Of a stretch of 64,000 nucleotides of DNA, positions 26,841 through 36,245 are shown one piece after another. The position numbers and the translations under genes are program-made. The stretch's first letter is position 1. Each line of letters begins with the position of its first letter. The DNA lies in contig NZ_PGFB01000004.1 in NCBI RefSeq assembly GCF_002797855.1, positions 488,194 to 552,193 of the forward strand, read 5' to 3'. Source of the stretch: Compostimonas suwonensis. Lineage in GTDB: Bacteria > Actinomycetota > Actinomycetes > Actinomycetales > Microbacteriaceae. The notes under the pieces were generated by a model, which saw only the letters and a program-made list of their open reading frames with translations, was not told the origin of the DNA and did no database searches.

Positions 26841-28277
26841 TCAGAGCACGATGTGCATCGCCCGCGCGGCATCCGTGATGGAGCCGGAGAGCGAGGGGTA
26901 GACCGTGAAGGCCCGGGCGACCTGGTCGACCGTGAGCCGCTGCTCCACCGCGAGCGCGAGCGGGAAGATGAGCTCGCTCGCCTTCGGGGCCACGATGACG
27001 CCGCCGATGACCGTTCCGCTGCCCGTGCGGGCGAAGAGCTTCACGAAGCCGTCTTTGATGCCCATCATCTTGGCCCGCGGGTTCGACGAGAGCGGCAGCT
27101 TGTAGATGTCGCCCTGGGCGATGCCCTCCTCGATCTGCAGCTGCGTCCAGCCGATCGTCGCGATCTCGGGCTGCGTGAAGATGTTGGCGGCGACGTTGCG
27201 CAGCTCGATCGGGTTCACGGCGTCGCCGAGGGCATGGAAGACGGCCGTGCGGCCCTGCATCGAGGCGACGGATGCCAGGGGCAGCGAGCTCGTGCAGTCG
27301 CCGGCCGCGTAGATGTTCGGCATCGAGGTGCGCGCGACACGGTTGACCCGGATGTGACCGGACTCGGTGAGCTGCACGCCCGCCTCCTCCAGCCCGATCC
27401 CCGCCGTGTTCGGGATGGAGCCGACCGCCATGAGGCAGTGGCTGCCCTCGACCGTGCGCCCGTCCGAGAGCGTCGCGACGACGCCGTCCTCGGTGCGCAC
27501 GACCGACTCGGCGCGGGACTTCGACAGCACGGTCATGCCGTTGCGCTTGAAGACGTTCTCGATGACGGCCGCCGCGTCGGCGTCCTCGCCGGGCAGCACC
27601 TGGTCACGGCTCGAGATGAGCGTGACCTTCGAGCCGAGGGCCCGGTAGGCGGAGGCGAACTCGGCGCCCGTGACGCCCGAGCCCACGACGATGAGGTGCT
27701 CGGGGATGGTCTCGAGGTCGTAGAGCTGGGTCCAGGTCATGATGCGTTCGCCGTCGGGCTTCGCGGAGTCGAGGACACGCGGGCTCGCACCCACCGAGAC
27801 GACGATCGTGTCGGCCTCGATCTGGTCGAAGTCGGTTCCCTGTCCTCCGGGCGCCGTCGAGACGATGAGCCCGTTCGTGCCGTCGAGCCGGCCCTCGCCG
27901 GCGACGATGCGCACACCGGCGCGGATGAGGTTCGAGCGCATGTCCTCCGACTGCTGGCGCGCGAGGCCGAGGAGCCGCTTGTTCACGGCGCCGAGGTTGA
28001 CCGCGACCTCGGGGCGCACGGGCTTGCCCGACTCCGAGCGGCTGAAGAACTGCACGCCGAGGTCGCTCGCCTCGCGGATGGCGTTGGTGGCCTCGGCCGT
28101 GGCGATGAGGGTCTTCGAGGGCACGACATCGGTGATGACGGCCGAGCCGCCCACCCCGACCCGCTCGACGAGCGTCACGTCGGCACCGAGCTGTGCGCCC
28201 GCGATCGCCGCCTCGTAGCCGCCGGGGCCGCCCCCGAGTACAGCGATCCTCTGTTTGCGCTCGAACTCGTAAGACAT
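26841..28277 (-). CDS. LpdA-like FAD-dependent pyridine nucleotide oxidoreductase
   Basis: 478 aa, pyridine nucleotide-disulfide reductase fold: FAD site (RIAVLGGGPGGYEAAIAGAQLG), NAD(P) site (LIVVGSGVTGAEFASAYRALG), second FAD motif (NIYAAGDCTSSLPLAS) and C-terminal dimerisation domain. The active-site segment is GVGGSAVITDVVPSKTL, which lacks the redox Cys pair of true lipoamide dehydrogenase (GGTCxNxGCxPSK). This resembles mycobacterial LpdA, reported as an NAD(P)H:quinone reductase rather than a pyruvate dehydrogenase subunit. ATG 28277 lies 7 nt after GAGAAT. Divergent from pnp. Confidence 0.88.
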   Translation of the reverse strand: MSYEFERKQRIAVLGGGPGGYEAAIAGAQLGADVTLVERVGVGGSAVITDVVPSKTLIATAEATNAIREASDLGVQFFSRSESGKPVRPEVAVNLGAVNKRLLGLARQQSEDMRSNLIRAGVRIVAGEGRLDGTNGLIVSTAPGGQGTDFDQIEADTIVVSVGASPRVLDSAKPDGERIMTWTQLYDLETIPEHLIVVGSGVTGAEFASAYRALGSKVTLISSRDQVLPGEDADAAAVIENVFKRNGMTVLSKSRAESVVRTEDGVVATLSDGRTVEGSHCLMAVGSIPNTAGIGLEEAGVQLTESGHIRVNRVARTSMPNIYAAGDCTSSLPLASVASMQGRTAVFHALGDAVNPIELRNVAANIFTQPEIATIGWTQLQIEEGIAQGDIYKLPLSSNPRAKMMGIKDGFVKLFARTGSGTVIGGVIVAPKASELIFPLALAVEQRLTVDQVARAFTVYPSLSGSITDAARAMHIVL

Positions 28278-28284
28278 GGTCCCC

Positions 28285-28290
28285 ATTCTC
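28285..28290 (-). promoter_or_regulatory. -10 box for leaderless lpdA-like gene
   Basis: GAGAAT on the minus strand, 7 nt before ATG 28277. Confidence 0.35.
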
Positions 28291-28374
28291 GCGCAGCGCG
28301 GGCGGGCACCCAAAACGAACAGAGCGTGTACGCGGATGCCGCACCCGGCCGGGCATCGCGCAGGCCGATCTCAC

Positions 28375-28380
28375 TAGACT
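28375..28380 (+). promoter_or_regulatory. -10 box for leaderless pnp
   Basis: TAGACT is 6 nt before ATG 28387, and there is no Shine-Dalgarno sequence. Confidence 0.5.
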
Positions 28381-28386
28381 GTCGAG

Positions 28387-29220
28387 ATGTCGAATTCGAA
28401 CCTCAATCCGCTCGACGACCCGGACGCAGACCCGTTCGGCATCGCCCGGGACGCCGCCGCACAGATCGCCGAGCTCACGGGCGTCGAGCGGCACGACATC
28501 GCCCTCACCCTCGGCAGCGGCTGGGGCAAGGCCGCCGACCTCATCGGCGAGACCACGGCGACGATCCCCGCGACCGAGCTCGTCGGGTTCAGCGCACCGG
28601 CCCTCGCCGGGCACGTGGGGTCGATCCGCTCCATCCTGCTGCCGACCGGCAAGCGGGCGCTCGTGATCGGCGCGCGCACGCACTACTACGAGGGCCACGG
28701 AGTGCGCCGGGTCGTGCACAGCGTGCGCACGGCGGCCGCGGCCGGCGCCACGACGATGATCCTCACCAACGGCGCGGGGGGCATCAAGGAGCACTGGACG
28801 CCCGGCACCCCCGTGCTCATCAGCGACCACATCAACCTCACGGCCGACTCCCCGCTCGAAGGCGCGACCTTCATCGACCTCACCGACCTCTATTCGAGCC
28901 GGCTGCGCGAGCTCGCGCTCGGCGTCGACCCGCAGCTCGACAGCGGCGTCTACTGCCAGTTCCGCGGACCGCACTACGAGACCCCGGCCGAGGTGCAGAT
29001 GGCGAAGGCCATCGGCGGCCACATCGTGGGCATGTCGACGGCGCTCGAGGCGATCGCCGCCCGGCAGGCCGGCATGGAGATCCTCGGCATGTCGCTCATC
29101 ACCAACCTCGCCGCCGGCATCCAGAAGGAGCCGCTCAGCCATGCCGAGGTCATCGAGGCCGGGCAGCTGGCCGAGCCGGTGATCAGCGCCCTCCTCGCAC
29201 GAATCGTGGCCGTGCTGTGA
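28387..29220 (+). CDS. Purine nucleoside phosphorylase (trimeric type)
   Basis: 277 aa. Splits purine nucleosides with phosphate to free base and (deoxy)ribose-1-phosphate. Conserved blocks: IALTLGSGWG (phosphate loop), GARTHYYEGHGVRRVVHSVR, LTNGAGGIKEHWTPGTPVLISDHIN, VYCQFRGPHYETPAEVQM and GMSTALEAIAARQAGMEILGMSLITNLAAGI (the purine-binding Glu and Asn lie in the last two blocks). The length suits low-molecular-mass trimeric PNPs. Its stop overlaps the next start (GTGA). The product ribose-1-phosphate is a substrate for the downstream mutase. Confidence 0.93.
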   Translation: MSNSNLNPLDDPDADPFGIARDAAAQIAELTGVERHDIALTLGSGWGKAADLIGETTATIPATELVGFSAPALAGHVGSIRSILLPTGKRALVIGARTHYYEGHGVRRVVHSVRTAAAAGATTMILTNGAGGIKEHWTPGTPVLISDHINLTADSPLEGATFIDLTDLYSSRLRELALGVDPQLDSGVYCQFRGPHYETPAEVQMAKAIGGHIVGMSTALEAIAARQAGMEILGMSLITNLAAGIQKEPLSHAEVIEAGQLAEPVISALLARIVAVL

Positions 29221-30956
29221 GCGACGAGGCCGTGAGCGACGGCGCGGTGGGCGACGATCTCCTCGACAGCGCCCGGGCCTGGCTCGCGCAGGATCCCGAC
29301 CCCGAGACCCGCGCCGAGCTCCGCGACCTCGTCGACCGCTCCGAGGCGGGCGACCCGGGTGCCACCCAGGAGCTGCACGCCCGCTTCGACGAGCGGCTCG
29401 CCTTCGGCACGGCAGGCCTCCGCGGCGAGATCGCGGCCGGCCCCAACCGCATGAACCGCGTGCTCGTCGGCCAGGCCGCCGCGGGTCTCGCCGCCTACCT
29501 GCTCGAGCGGGCACACGGCGTTCGGCAGCCCTCGGTCGTGATCGGCTACGACGGCCGCAAGAACTCGCAGGTCTTCGCGAGCGACACGGCCGAGATCATG
29601 GCCGGTGCCGGCATCCGCGCGATCCTGCTGCCCCGGCTGCTGCCGACCCCCGTGCTCGCCTTCGCCGTACGCGAGCTGGGCGCGAGCGCCGGGGTCATGG
29701 TGACCGCCTCGCACAATCCGCCCAACGACAACGGCTACAAGGTCTACCTCGGCGGAGACGACGACGGCTCGCAGATCGTGCCGCCCGCCGACGGCGAGAT
29801 CGCCGCCCACATCCTGCGGGTCGCCGCCGAGCTCTCGGTCGCCGAGCTCCCCCGCTCGAGCGACTACGAGCACGCCGACGAGTCGATCGTCGACGCCTAC
29901 GTCGAGGCGACCGCCCGGGTGGCCGATTCGGGCGCCACCCGCGGTGAGCTCTCCGTCGTCTACACGGCCATGCACGGTGTCGGCTGGGAGACGATGCGCA
30001 AGGTCCTGCAGCGCGCGGGCTTCGGCATCCCCACGACCGTCGCCGCGCAGATCGAGCCGGATGCCGCGTTCCCCACGGTCTCGTTCCCCAACCCCGAGGA
30101 GCCCGGCGCCATGGACCTCTCCTTCGAGGCCGCGCGCGCGGCGGGCGCAGACCTCGTGATCGCCAACGACCCCGACGCCGACCGGCTCGCCGTCGCCATC
30201 CCCGACCCGGGCCAGGAGTCCGGCTACCGGCGGCTCAGCGGCAACGAGGTCGGCTCGCTGCTCGGCTGGCGCGCCGCCGAGCAGGCGGCCCGCACAGCCC
30301 TCGCATCGGGCGACGGCGGGGCCACGGGCACCCTCGCCTGCTCGATCGTCTCCTCCCCCGCCCTCGCGGCCGTCGCGGCCGAGTACGGGCTCGACTTCGC
30401 CGACACCCTCACGGGCTTCAAGTGGGTCTCCCGCGCCCCCGGCCTCGTCTACGGCTACGAGGAGGCGCTCGGCTACCTCGTGAACCCGCAGACCGTGCGC
30501 GACAAAGACGGCATCTCCGCCGCGATGGCGTTCCTCGACCTCGCGACCGGGCTCGCCGCCGAGGGCCGCACGATCGCCGACCAGCTCACGAGCTTCACCG
30601 AGCGCTTCGGTCACTTCGCCTCGGACCAGATCTCGTTGCGGGTCGACGACCAGGGCGACATCGGCCGCATCATGTCGCGCCTGCGGGCCGAGCCGCCGGC
30701 CTCGGTGGGCGGCACCGCTGTGCTCCGCATCGACGACCTGAGCGACGGCTTCGAGGGCCTGCCGCCGAGCGACGTGCTGCGCATCCGGCTGGCCGACGGC
30801 TCTCGGGTGATGGTGCGCCCGAGCGGCACCGAGCCGAAGCTCAAGATCTACATCGATTCGAGCAGCACCGAGGGTTCCGCCCTCGAGCGGCAGGCGGTGG
30901 CCGAGGCGGCCGTCACGCGCCTCGCCGAGGGCATGCGGGCCCTGACCGCCCTGTAG
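29217..30956 (+). CDS. Phosphohexomutase/phosphopentomutase (alpha-D-phosphohexomutase family)
   Basis: 579 aa. Interconverts sugar 1- and 6- (or 5-) phosphates through a phosphoserine. Motifs: FGTAGLRGEIAAGPNRMN, TASHNPPNDNGYKVYLGG with the phosphoserine near residue 163, NDPDADRLAV (Mg2+ site, near 318), GFKWVS...YGYEEALGYLVNP (sugar specificity), and VRPSGTEPKLKIYI (phosphate binding, near 535). Such long PgmB/ManB-like proteins beside PNP often act as phosphopentomutase, turning ribose-1-P into ribose-5-P; this is inference from context. GTG 29217 overlaps the pnp stop; GTG 29232 is an alternative. Confidence 0.88.
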   Translation: MSDEAVSDGAVGDDLLDSARAWLAQDPDPETRAELRDLVDRSEAGDPGATQELHARFDERLAFGTAGLRGEIAAGPNRMNRVLVGQAAAGLAAYLLERAHGVRQPSVVIGYDGRKNSQVFASDTAEIMAGAGIRAILLPRLLPTPVLAFAVRELGASAGVMVTASHNPPNDNGYKVYLGGDDDGSQIVPPADGEIAAHILRVAAELSVAELPRSSDYEHADESIVDAYVEATARVADSGATRGELSVVYTAMHGVGWETMRKVLQRAGFGIPTTVAAQIEPDAAFPTVSFPNPEEPGAMDLSFEAARAAGADLVIANDPDADRLAVAIPDPGQESGYRRLSGNEVGSLLGWRAAEQAARTALASGDGGATGTLACSIVSSPALAAVAAEYGLDFADTLTGFKWVSRAPGLVYGYEEALGYLVNPQTVRDKDGISAAMAFLDLATGLAAEGRTIADQLTSFTERFGHFASDQISLRVDDQGDIGRIMSRLRAEPPASVGGTAVLRIDDLSDGFEGLPPSDVLRIRLADGSRVMVRPSGTEPKLKIYIDSSSTEGSALERQAVAEAAVTRLAEGMRALTAL

Positions 30957-30978
30957 CTCCTGACGACCGTGCTGTAGC

Positions 30979-31039
30979 GGAGGGGCCCGGGCACGGAGGT
31001 GCCGGGCGCGGAGGGGCCGGGCGCGGAGGGGCCGGGCGC
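30979..31039. repeat. Four 15-16-bp GC-rich tandem repeats
   Basis: Unit GGAGGGGCCGGGCGC: one 16-nt variant (30979-30994), one GGAGGTGCC variant (30995-31009), and two exact copies (31010-31039). They fill the gap between the convergent mutase and PTS IIB genes. There is no clear terminator. Confidence 0.8.
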
Positions 31040-31043
31040 GGAA

Positions 31044-31316
31044 TCAGCCGAGCGCGGCGTCGAGCTTCGCCGTGAGCTCCTCGAGGTCGAAGTAGTTGTC
31101 GATCACCACGACGTCGGCGTTGGTCTGGCCGATCGCGCCGACGAGCTCGGCGCTCGTGAGGATGACCTGCGCGTCTGCCGCGACGAGCCTTACGCTCGCG
31201 ACATCCGCCGCCGTCACCTCCGCCTCGATGTCGAGGCGTTCGAGCGCGCGCTCGGCGTTGACCTTGAGGATCGCCGAGGTCCCGACGCCCGCCCCGCAAA
31301 TCGCCACGATCTTCAT
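31044..31316 (-). CDS. PTS subunit IIB, ascorbate/lactose type
   Basis: 90 aa. The N-terminus MKIVAICGAGVGTSAILKVN has the P-loop-like active-site Cys7 of small IIB proteins, which takes phosphate from IIA and gives it to the sugar at IIC. AAIGQTNADVVVIDNYFDLEEL-type C-terminal helix completes the fold. It starts 4 bp after the IIA gene. No IIC permease is in the window, so it may act on a distant IIC or have a regulatory role. Last gene of the nucleoside cluster. Confidence 0.82.
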   Translation of the reverse strand: MKIVAICGAGVGTSAILKVNAERALERLDIEAEVTAADVASVRLVAADAQVILTSAELVGAIGQTNADVVVIDNYFDLEELTAKLDAALG

Positions 31317-31320
31317 GGTT

Positions 31321-31773
31321 CTAGGCTACGCGCCCTCTGTCGATCAACGTCGTCACGTCTGCCGTCGTCTGCGCCGCCGCGAGCTGCGGTATCGCGGCGG
31401 CGTCGTTGAAGACGTTGGCGAGACCCGCGACGCTCGTCACGTGCTGGTCGGTCGTCGTGACCGCGAGGCCGATGACGACGCTCACCGGGTCGTTGTGGGG
31501 GTGGCCGAACGCGACCGGCTCGGCGAGGGTCACCACCGAGAGCCCGTCGGCGAAGACGTCGGGACCGGGCCGGGCGTGCGCGAGGGCGAGCCCCGGCGCG
31601 ATGACGATGTAGGCGCCGAACTCCTCGATGACCTCGAGCATGCGCTCGTTGTAGCCCGGGCCGGTGGCTCCCGACCGCTCGAGCGCGTCGCCGGCGAGCC
31701 GCACCGCGGCCACCCAGTCCTCCGCCTGGGCGCCCAGGACGACGGCGGAATCCGGGAGCGGCGGCAGCGTCAT
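31321..31773 (-). CDS. PTS subunit IIA, fructose/mannitol/ascorbate type
   Basis: 150 aa, PTS EIIA type-2 domain. YIVIAPGLALAHARPG holds the phosphorylated His66, and PVAFGHPHNDPVSVVIGLAV is the second conserved segment. It would accept phosphate from HPr and pass it to Cys7 of the adjacent IIB. Located 45 bp after adenosine deaminase and 4 bp before IIB; no IIC or regulator domain (such as a PRD) is attached. Linkage to nucleoside catabolism hints at a regulatory or ribose-related role. Confidence 0.82.
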   Translation of the reverse strand: MTLPPLPDSAVVLGAQAEDWVAAVRLAGDALERSGATGPGYNERMLEVIEEFGAYIVIAPGLALAHARPGPDVFADGLSVVTLAEPVAFGHPHNDPVSVVIGLAVTTTDQHVTSVAGLANVFNDAAAIPQLAAAQTTADVTTLIDRGRVA

Positions 31774-31818
31774 GGATAGCCCGTCTTCGGTGGGGTGGGT
31801 GAGGCTCTCCAGTTAACC

Positions 31819-32940
31819 CTAGGCTTGCTCAAAGCCTGCTGAGATTGCGTCAGCAAGGTCCTCTCGGTCTTCGAGCGGCAGGAATGCTCCCGCGGCCGCG
31901 TTGAGCTGGAAGGTCTCCAGATCGACGAGGTCGTAGCCGAAGGCGTCGCTCAGGATGGCGAGCTCGCGGCTCAGGCTCGTTCCGCTCATCAGGCGGTTGT
32001 CGGTGTTGACGGTCACCCGGAAGCCGAGCTGGTAGAGCAGGTCGAAGGGGTGGTCGAGGATGTCGTCGCCCCAGGCCTCGATGGCGCCCGTCTGCAGGTT
32101 CGAGGAGGGGCTCGTCTCGAGCACGATCTCGCGATCCTTGACCCACTGGCTGAGGGCGCCGAGGGTCACGTAGGTGCCCTCGTCGTCTTCGCGCTCCACC
32201 TGGATGTCCTCGGCCAGCCGCACGCCGTGGCCGAGCCGCAGGGCTCGTCCGTCGATGAGCGCGCTCGTGATGCTCTGCAGCCCGTCGGCCTCGCCGGCGT
32301 GCACGGTCGCGGGGAAGAACTTGCTCGCAAGGTAGTCGAAGGCCGCACGGTGACGGCTGGGCGCGAAGCCCGCCTCCGGGCCGGCGATGTCGAAGCCGAC
32401 CACGCCGTTGCCACGGTGGCGCACGGCCAGCTCGGCGATCTCGAGAGCACGGTCGGCGTGCCGCATGGCGCTCACGAGCTGCCCGATGCGGATGCTGCCG
32501 CCCTGCGCCGCGACATCCGCGATGCCGGCCTCGATGCCCTCCTGCACGGCCTCCACGGTCTCGTCGAGGCTCAGGCCGCGCGTGAGGTGCTGCTCGGGCG
32601 CCCAGCGGATCTCACCGTAGATGACGCCGTCGTCGGCGAGATCCTGCACGAACTCGCGGGCGACGCGCACGAGCCCGTCGGATGTCTGCATGACCCCGGT
32701 CGTGATGTCGAAGGTCTTGAGGTACTCGACGAGCGAGCCCGAGTTGGACTGCTCCTCGAACCACTGGCCCAGGGCATCGGAGTCGGTCTCGGGAAGCTCG
32801 AGGCCCACCGCGTCGGCGAGCTCGACGATCGTCTGCGGGCGCAGACCGCCGTCGAGATGGTCGTGGAGCGAGACCTTGGGCAGTGCCGTGATGTTGGGGC
32901 CGCCGCCGGCCATGAAGTAGTCGTCCGTTGTCGTGGTCAC
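31819..32940 (-). CDS. add: Adenosine deaminase
   Basis: 373 aa, amidohydrolase fold. Deaminates adenosine and deoxyadenosine to (deoxy)inosine. Metal ligands: LPKVSLHDHLDGG (HxH), PATVHAGEADG, RLGHGVRL, and VTVNTDNRLMSGTSLSREL as the TD block. FAPSRHRAAFDY and the long helical insert fit the actinobacterial form. The start is GTG 32940, with GAGGAG 6 nt upstream; a longer open frame from 32988 lacks support. Downstream are PTS IIA and IIB; upstream is a repeat-filled gap from deoA. It supplies inosine for the phosphorylase at 28387. Confidence 0.93.
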   Translation of the reverse strand: MTTTTDDYFMAGGGPNITALPKVSLHDHLDGGLRPQTIVELADAVGLELPETDSDALGQWFEEQSNSGSLVEYLKTFDITTGVMQTSDGLVRVAREFVQDLADDGVIYGEIRWAPEQHLTRGLSLDETVEAVQEGIEAGIADVAAQGGSIRIGQLVSAMRHADRALEIAELAVRHRGNGVVGFDIAGPEAGFAPSRHRAAFDYLASKFFPATVHAGEADGLQSITSALIDGRALRLGHGVRLAEDIQVEREDDEGTYVTLGALSQWVKDREIVLETSPSSNLQTGAIEAWGDDILDHPFDLLYQLGFRVTVNTDNRLMSGTSLSRELAILSDAFGYDLVDLETFQLNAAAGAFLPLEDREDLADAISAGFEQA

Positions 32941-33072
32941 GTCGTGCTCCTCGAGACTGTGCTCGACGCACCGGTGGATGCGCCTCACCCAAGCTATCGC
33001 ACCGCGCCTCCCGGCGACATGGCCTCGGGCGGCGACATCCGCCCTCTCTCCCTCGCCCTACTCATCGCCCTA

Positions 33073-33183
<111 letters not shown>

Positions 33184-33220
33184 CCGGGTTGCGAGGCGGC
33201 TCGGTCTCAGGCGGGCGAGA

Positions 33221-34524
<1,304 letters not shown>

Positions 34525-34528
<4 letters not shown>

Positions 34529-34956
34529 TGCGGTTCACTCCGGTATTCCCCGAGGGTGCGCGGCCCGAAGGCGTCGGGCAGGACCTCGTCGATCGTACGG
34601 ATGCCCGAGACGGTCTCGAGCATCATCCCCGGAACGGCGTGCTCGAAGAGCAGCTGACGGCACCGGCCGCAGGGCATCAGGATGTTGCCGTGGCCGTCGA
34701 CGCACGTGAAGGCGACGAGCTGGCCGCCGCCCGACATGTGCAGCGCCGAGACGAGGGAGCACTCGGCGCACAGCGTGACCCCGTACGACGCGTTCTCGAC
34801 GTTGCAGCCGGCGATGACGCGGCCGTCGGTGACGAGCGCGGCGGCGCCGACCGGGAAGTTCGAGTACGGGGCGTAGGCCTTGCCCATCGCCTCGGCCGCG
34901 GCATCCCGCAGCCGACCCCAGTCGATCTCGCCCGACGCCGAGGGAAGTTCACTCAT
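34525..34956 (-). CDS. cdd: Cytidine deaminase
   Basis: 143 aa, the small tetrameric form. Deaminates cytidine and deoxycytidine to uridine forms. AYAPYSNFPVGAAALV, GCNVENASYGVTLCAECSL (Cys ligand and catalytic Glu in CAE) and LMPCGRCRQLLFEHA (two Cys zinc ligands) give the complete zinc site. ATG 34956 is 2 bp after the permease stop and its own stop overlaps deoA. It links import of cytidine to deoA-type phosphorolysis. Confidence 0.95.
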
Positions 34957-34958
34957 GG

Positions 34959-36245
34959 TCACGCCTTTATATAGGGTTTGCCGGATGCCGCGGGCCCTCG
35001 TGAGTAGCCCACGAGGCCGGCCACGGCGAAGATCGTCACGACATAGGGCAGCATCAGCAGGAACTCGCTGGGCACCGGCGAGCCGATGACCCCCAGCACG
35101 TTCTGCAGGTTGGTCGCGAACCCGAAGAGCAGGGCCGCGAGGGTCGCCCGGATCGGATCCCAGCGCCCGAAGATCACGGCCGCGAGGGCGATGAAGCCCG
35201 CGCCCGCCGTCATCTCCTTGCCGAACGCGCCGACCGAGCCAAGGGTGAAGTAGGCGCCTCCGAGCCCCGCGATCGCGCCGGCGAGGGAGACGTTCCAGAA
35301 CCGGGTGCCGGTCACGTTGATGCCCACGGTGTCGGCGGCCTGCGGGTGCTCGCCGACCGAGCGCAGCCGCAGGCCCCAGCGGGTGTGGAAGAGGCCGAAG
35401 TAGACCGCCGCGACGGCGACGTACATGAGGTAGACGACGATCGTCTGCCGGAAGAGCACGGGCCCGAGGATCGGGATCTCGCTGAGGACGGGGATGTCGA
35501 TGCGATCGAAGCGGGGCGGCGAGTTGAGCGCCTCGTTGTTCGCGAGCACCTGCGAGTAGAGGAAGCTCGTGAGGCCCGTGACGAGCACGTTGAGCACGAC
35601 GCCCACGATCACCTGGTCGACGAGGTACTTGATCGAGAAGGCCGCGAGCACGAAGGAGACGAGCGTGCCCGCCACCATCGCCGCGAGAAGCCCGATGTAC
35701 GGGGAGCCCGTGACCGAGGCCACGACGGCCGAGACGAAGGCGCCGGCGAGCAGCTGGCCCTCGATCGCGACGTTGACGACGCCCACACGCTCGGAGATGA
35801 CACCGCCGAGCGCACCGAAGATGAGCGGGATGCTGAGCCCCAGCGTTCCGATCAGCAGGCCGTAGACCGGGATGGTCGCCCCCGCCGAGGCCCACACGAG
35901 GAAGGCGACCAGGAAGACGAGCGCGAAGCCGCTCACGAGCCACAGGGAGATCCTGCGCCCCTGCTGCACGAGGATCACGACGAGCACCGTGAGGATCGCG
36001 AGCACGATCGTGAGCACGATGTCGGTCGACGTCGTCGGGAAGGGGATGGCCGGCAGCTGGATCACGTCGGTCTCGGTCGAGAGCCGGAAGGTGCTCACGC
36101 CCTCGCGGCCGAAGACGACGAAGAGCACGAGCGCGATGATCGTGAAGACCCCGAGAGCGATCGGCACCTTCCAGCTCTTGATGACCGTCTTCTGGAGGCC
36201 GAGGCCCACGGTGTCGGGGTGGTTGTGCTCGGTTGCCGTTGTCAT
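34959..36245 (-). CDS. Nucleoside ABC transporter permease 2
   Basis: 428 aa, branched-chain/ribose-type permease (BPD_transp_2), resembling YufQ/NupQ. About ten helices, e.g. VPIALGVFTIIALVLFVVFG and VIQLPAIPFPTTSTDIVLTIVLAILTVLVV-type segments, then LTVG-like core GVISERVGVVNVAIEGQLLAGAF, which contacts the ATPase, and RSVGEHPQAADTVGINV, a signature of nucleoside permeases. It partners permease 1, the ATPase and BMP lipoproteins to import nucleosides. Overlaps permease 1 by 4 bp (ATGA); cdd follows after 2 bp. Confidence 0.88.
   Translation of the reverse strand: MTTATEHNHPDTVGLGLQKTVIKSWKVPIALGVFTIIALVLFVVFGREGVSTFRLSTETDVIQLPAIPFPTTSTDIVLTIVLAILTVLVVILVQQGRRISLWLVSGFALVFLVAFLVWASAGATIPVYGLLIGTLGLSIPLIFGALGGVISERVGVVNVAIEGQLLAGAFVSAVVASVTGSPYIGLLAAMVAGTLVSFVLAAFSIKYLVDQVIVGVVLNVLVTGLTSFLYSQVLANNEALNSPPRFDRIDIPVLSEIPILGPVLFRQTIVVYLMYVAVAAVYFGLFHTRWGLRLRSVGEHPQAADTVGINVTGTRFWNVSLAGAIAGLGGAYFTLGSVGAFGKEMTAGAGFIALAAVIFGRWDPIRATLAALLFGFATNLQNVLGVIGSPVPSEFLLMLPYVVTIFAVAGLVGYSRGPAASGKPYIKA

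Noticed and set aside
26853..29216. Long in-frame extension upstream of the sugar mutase
   Set aside because: It overlaps the antisense LpdA-like gene and pnp in another frame; family homology starts after 29217.
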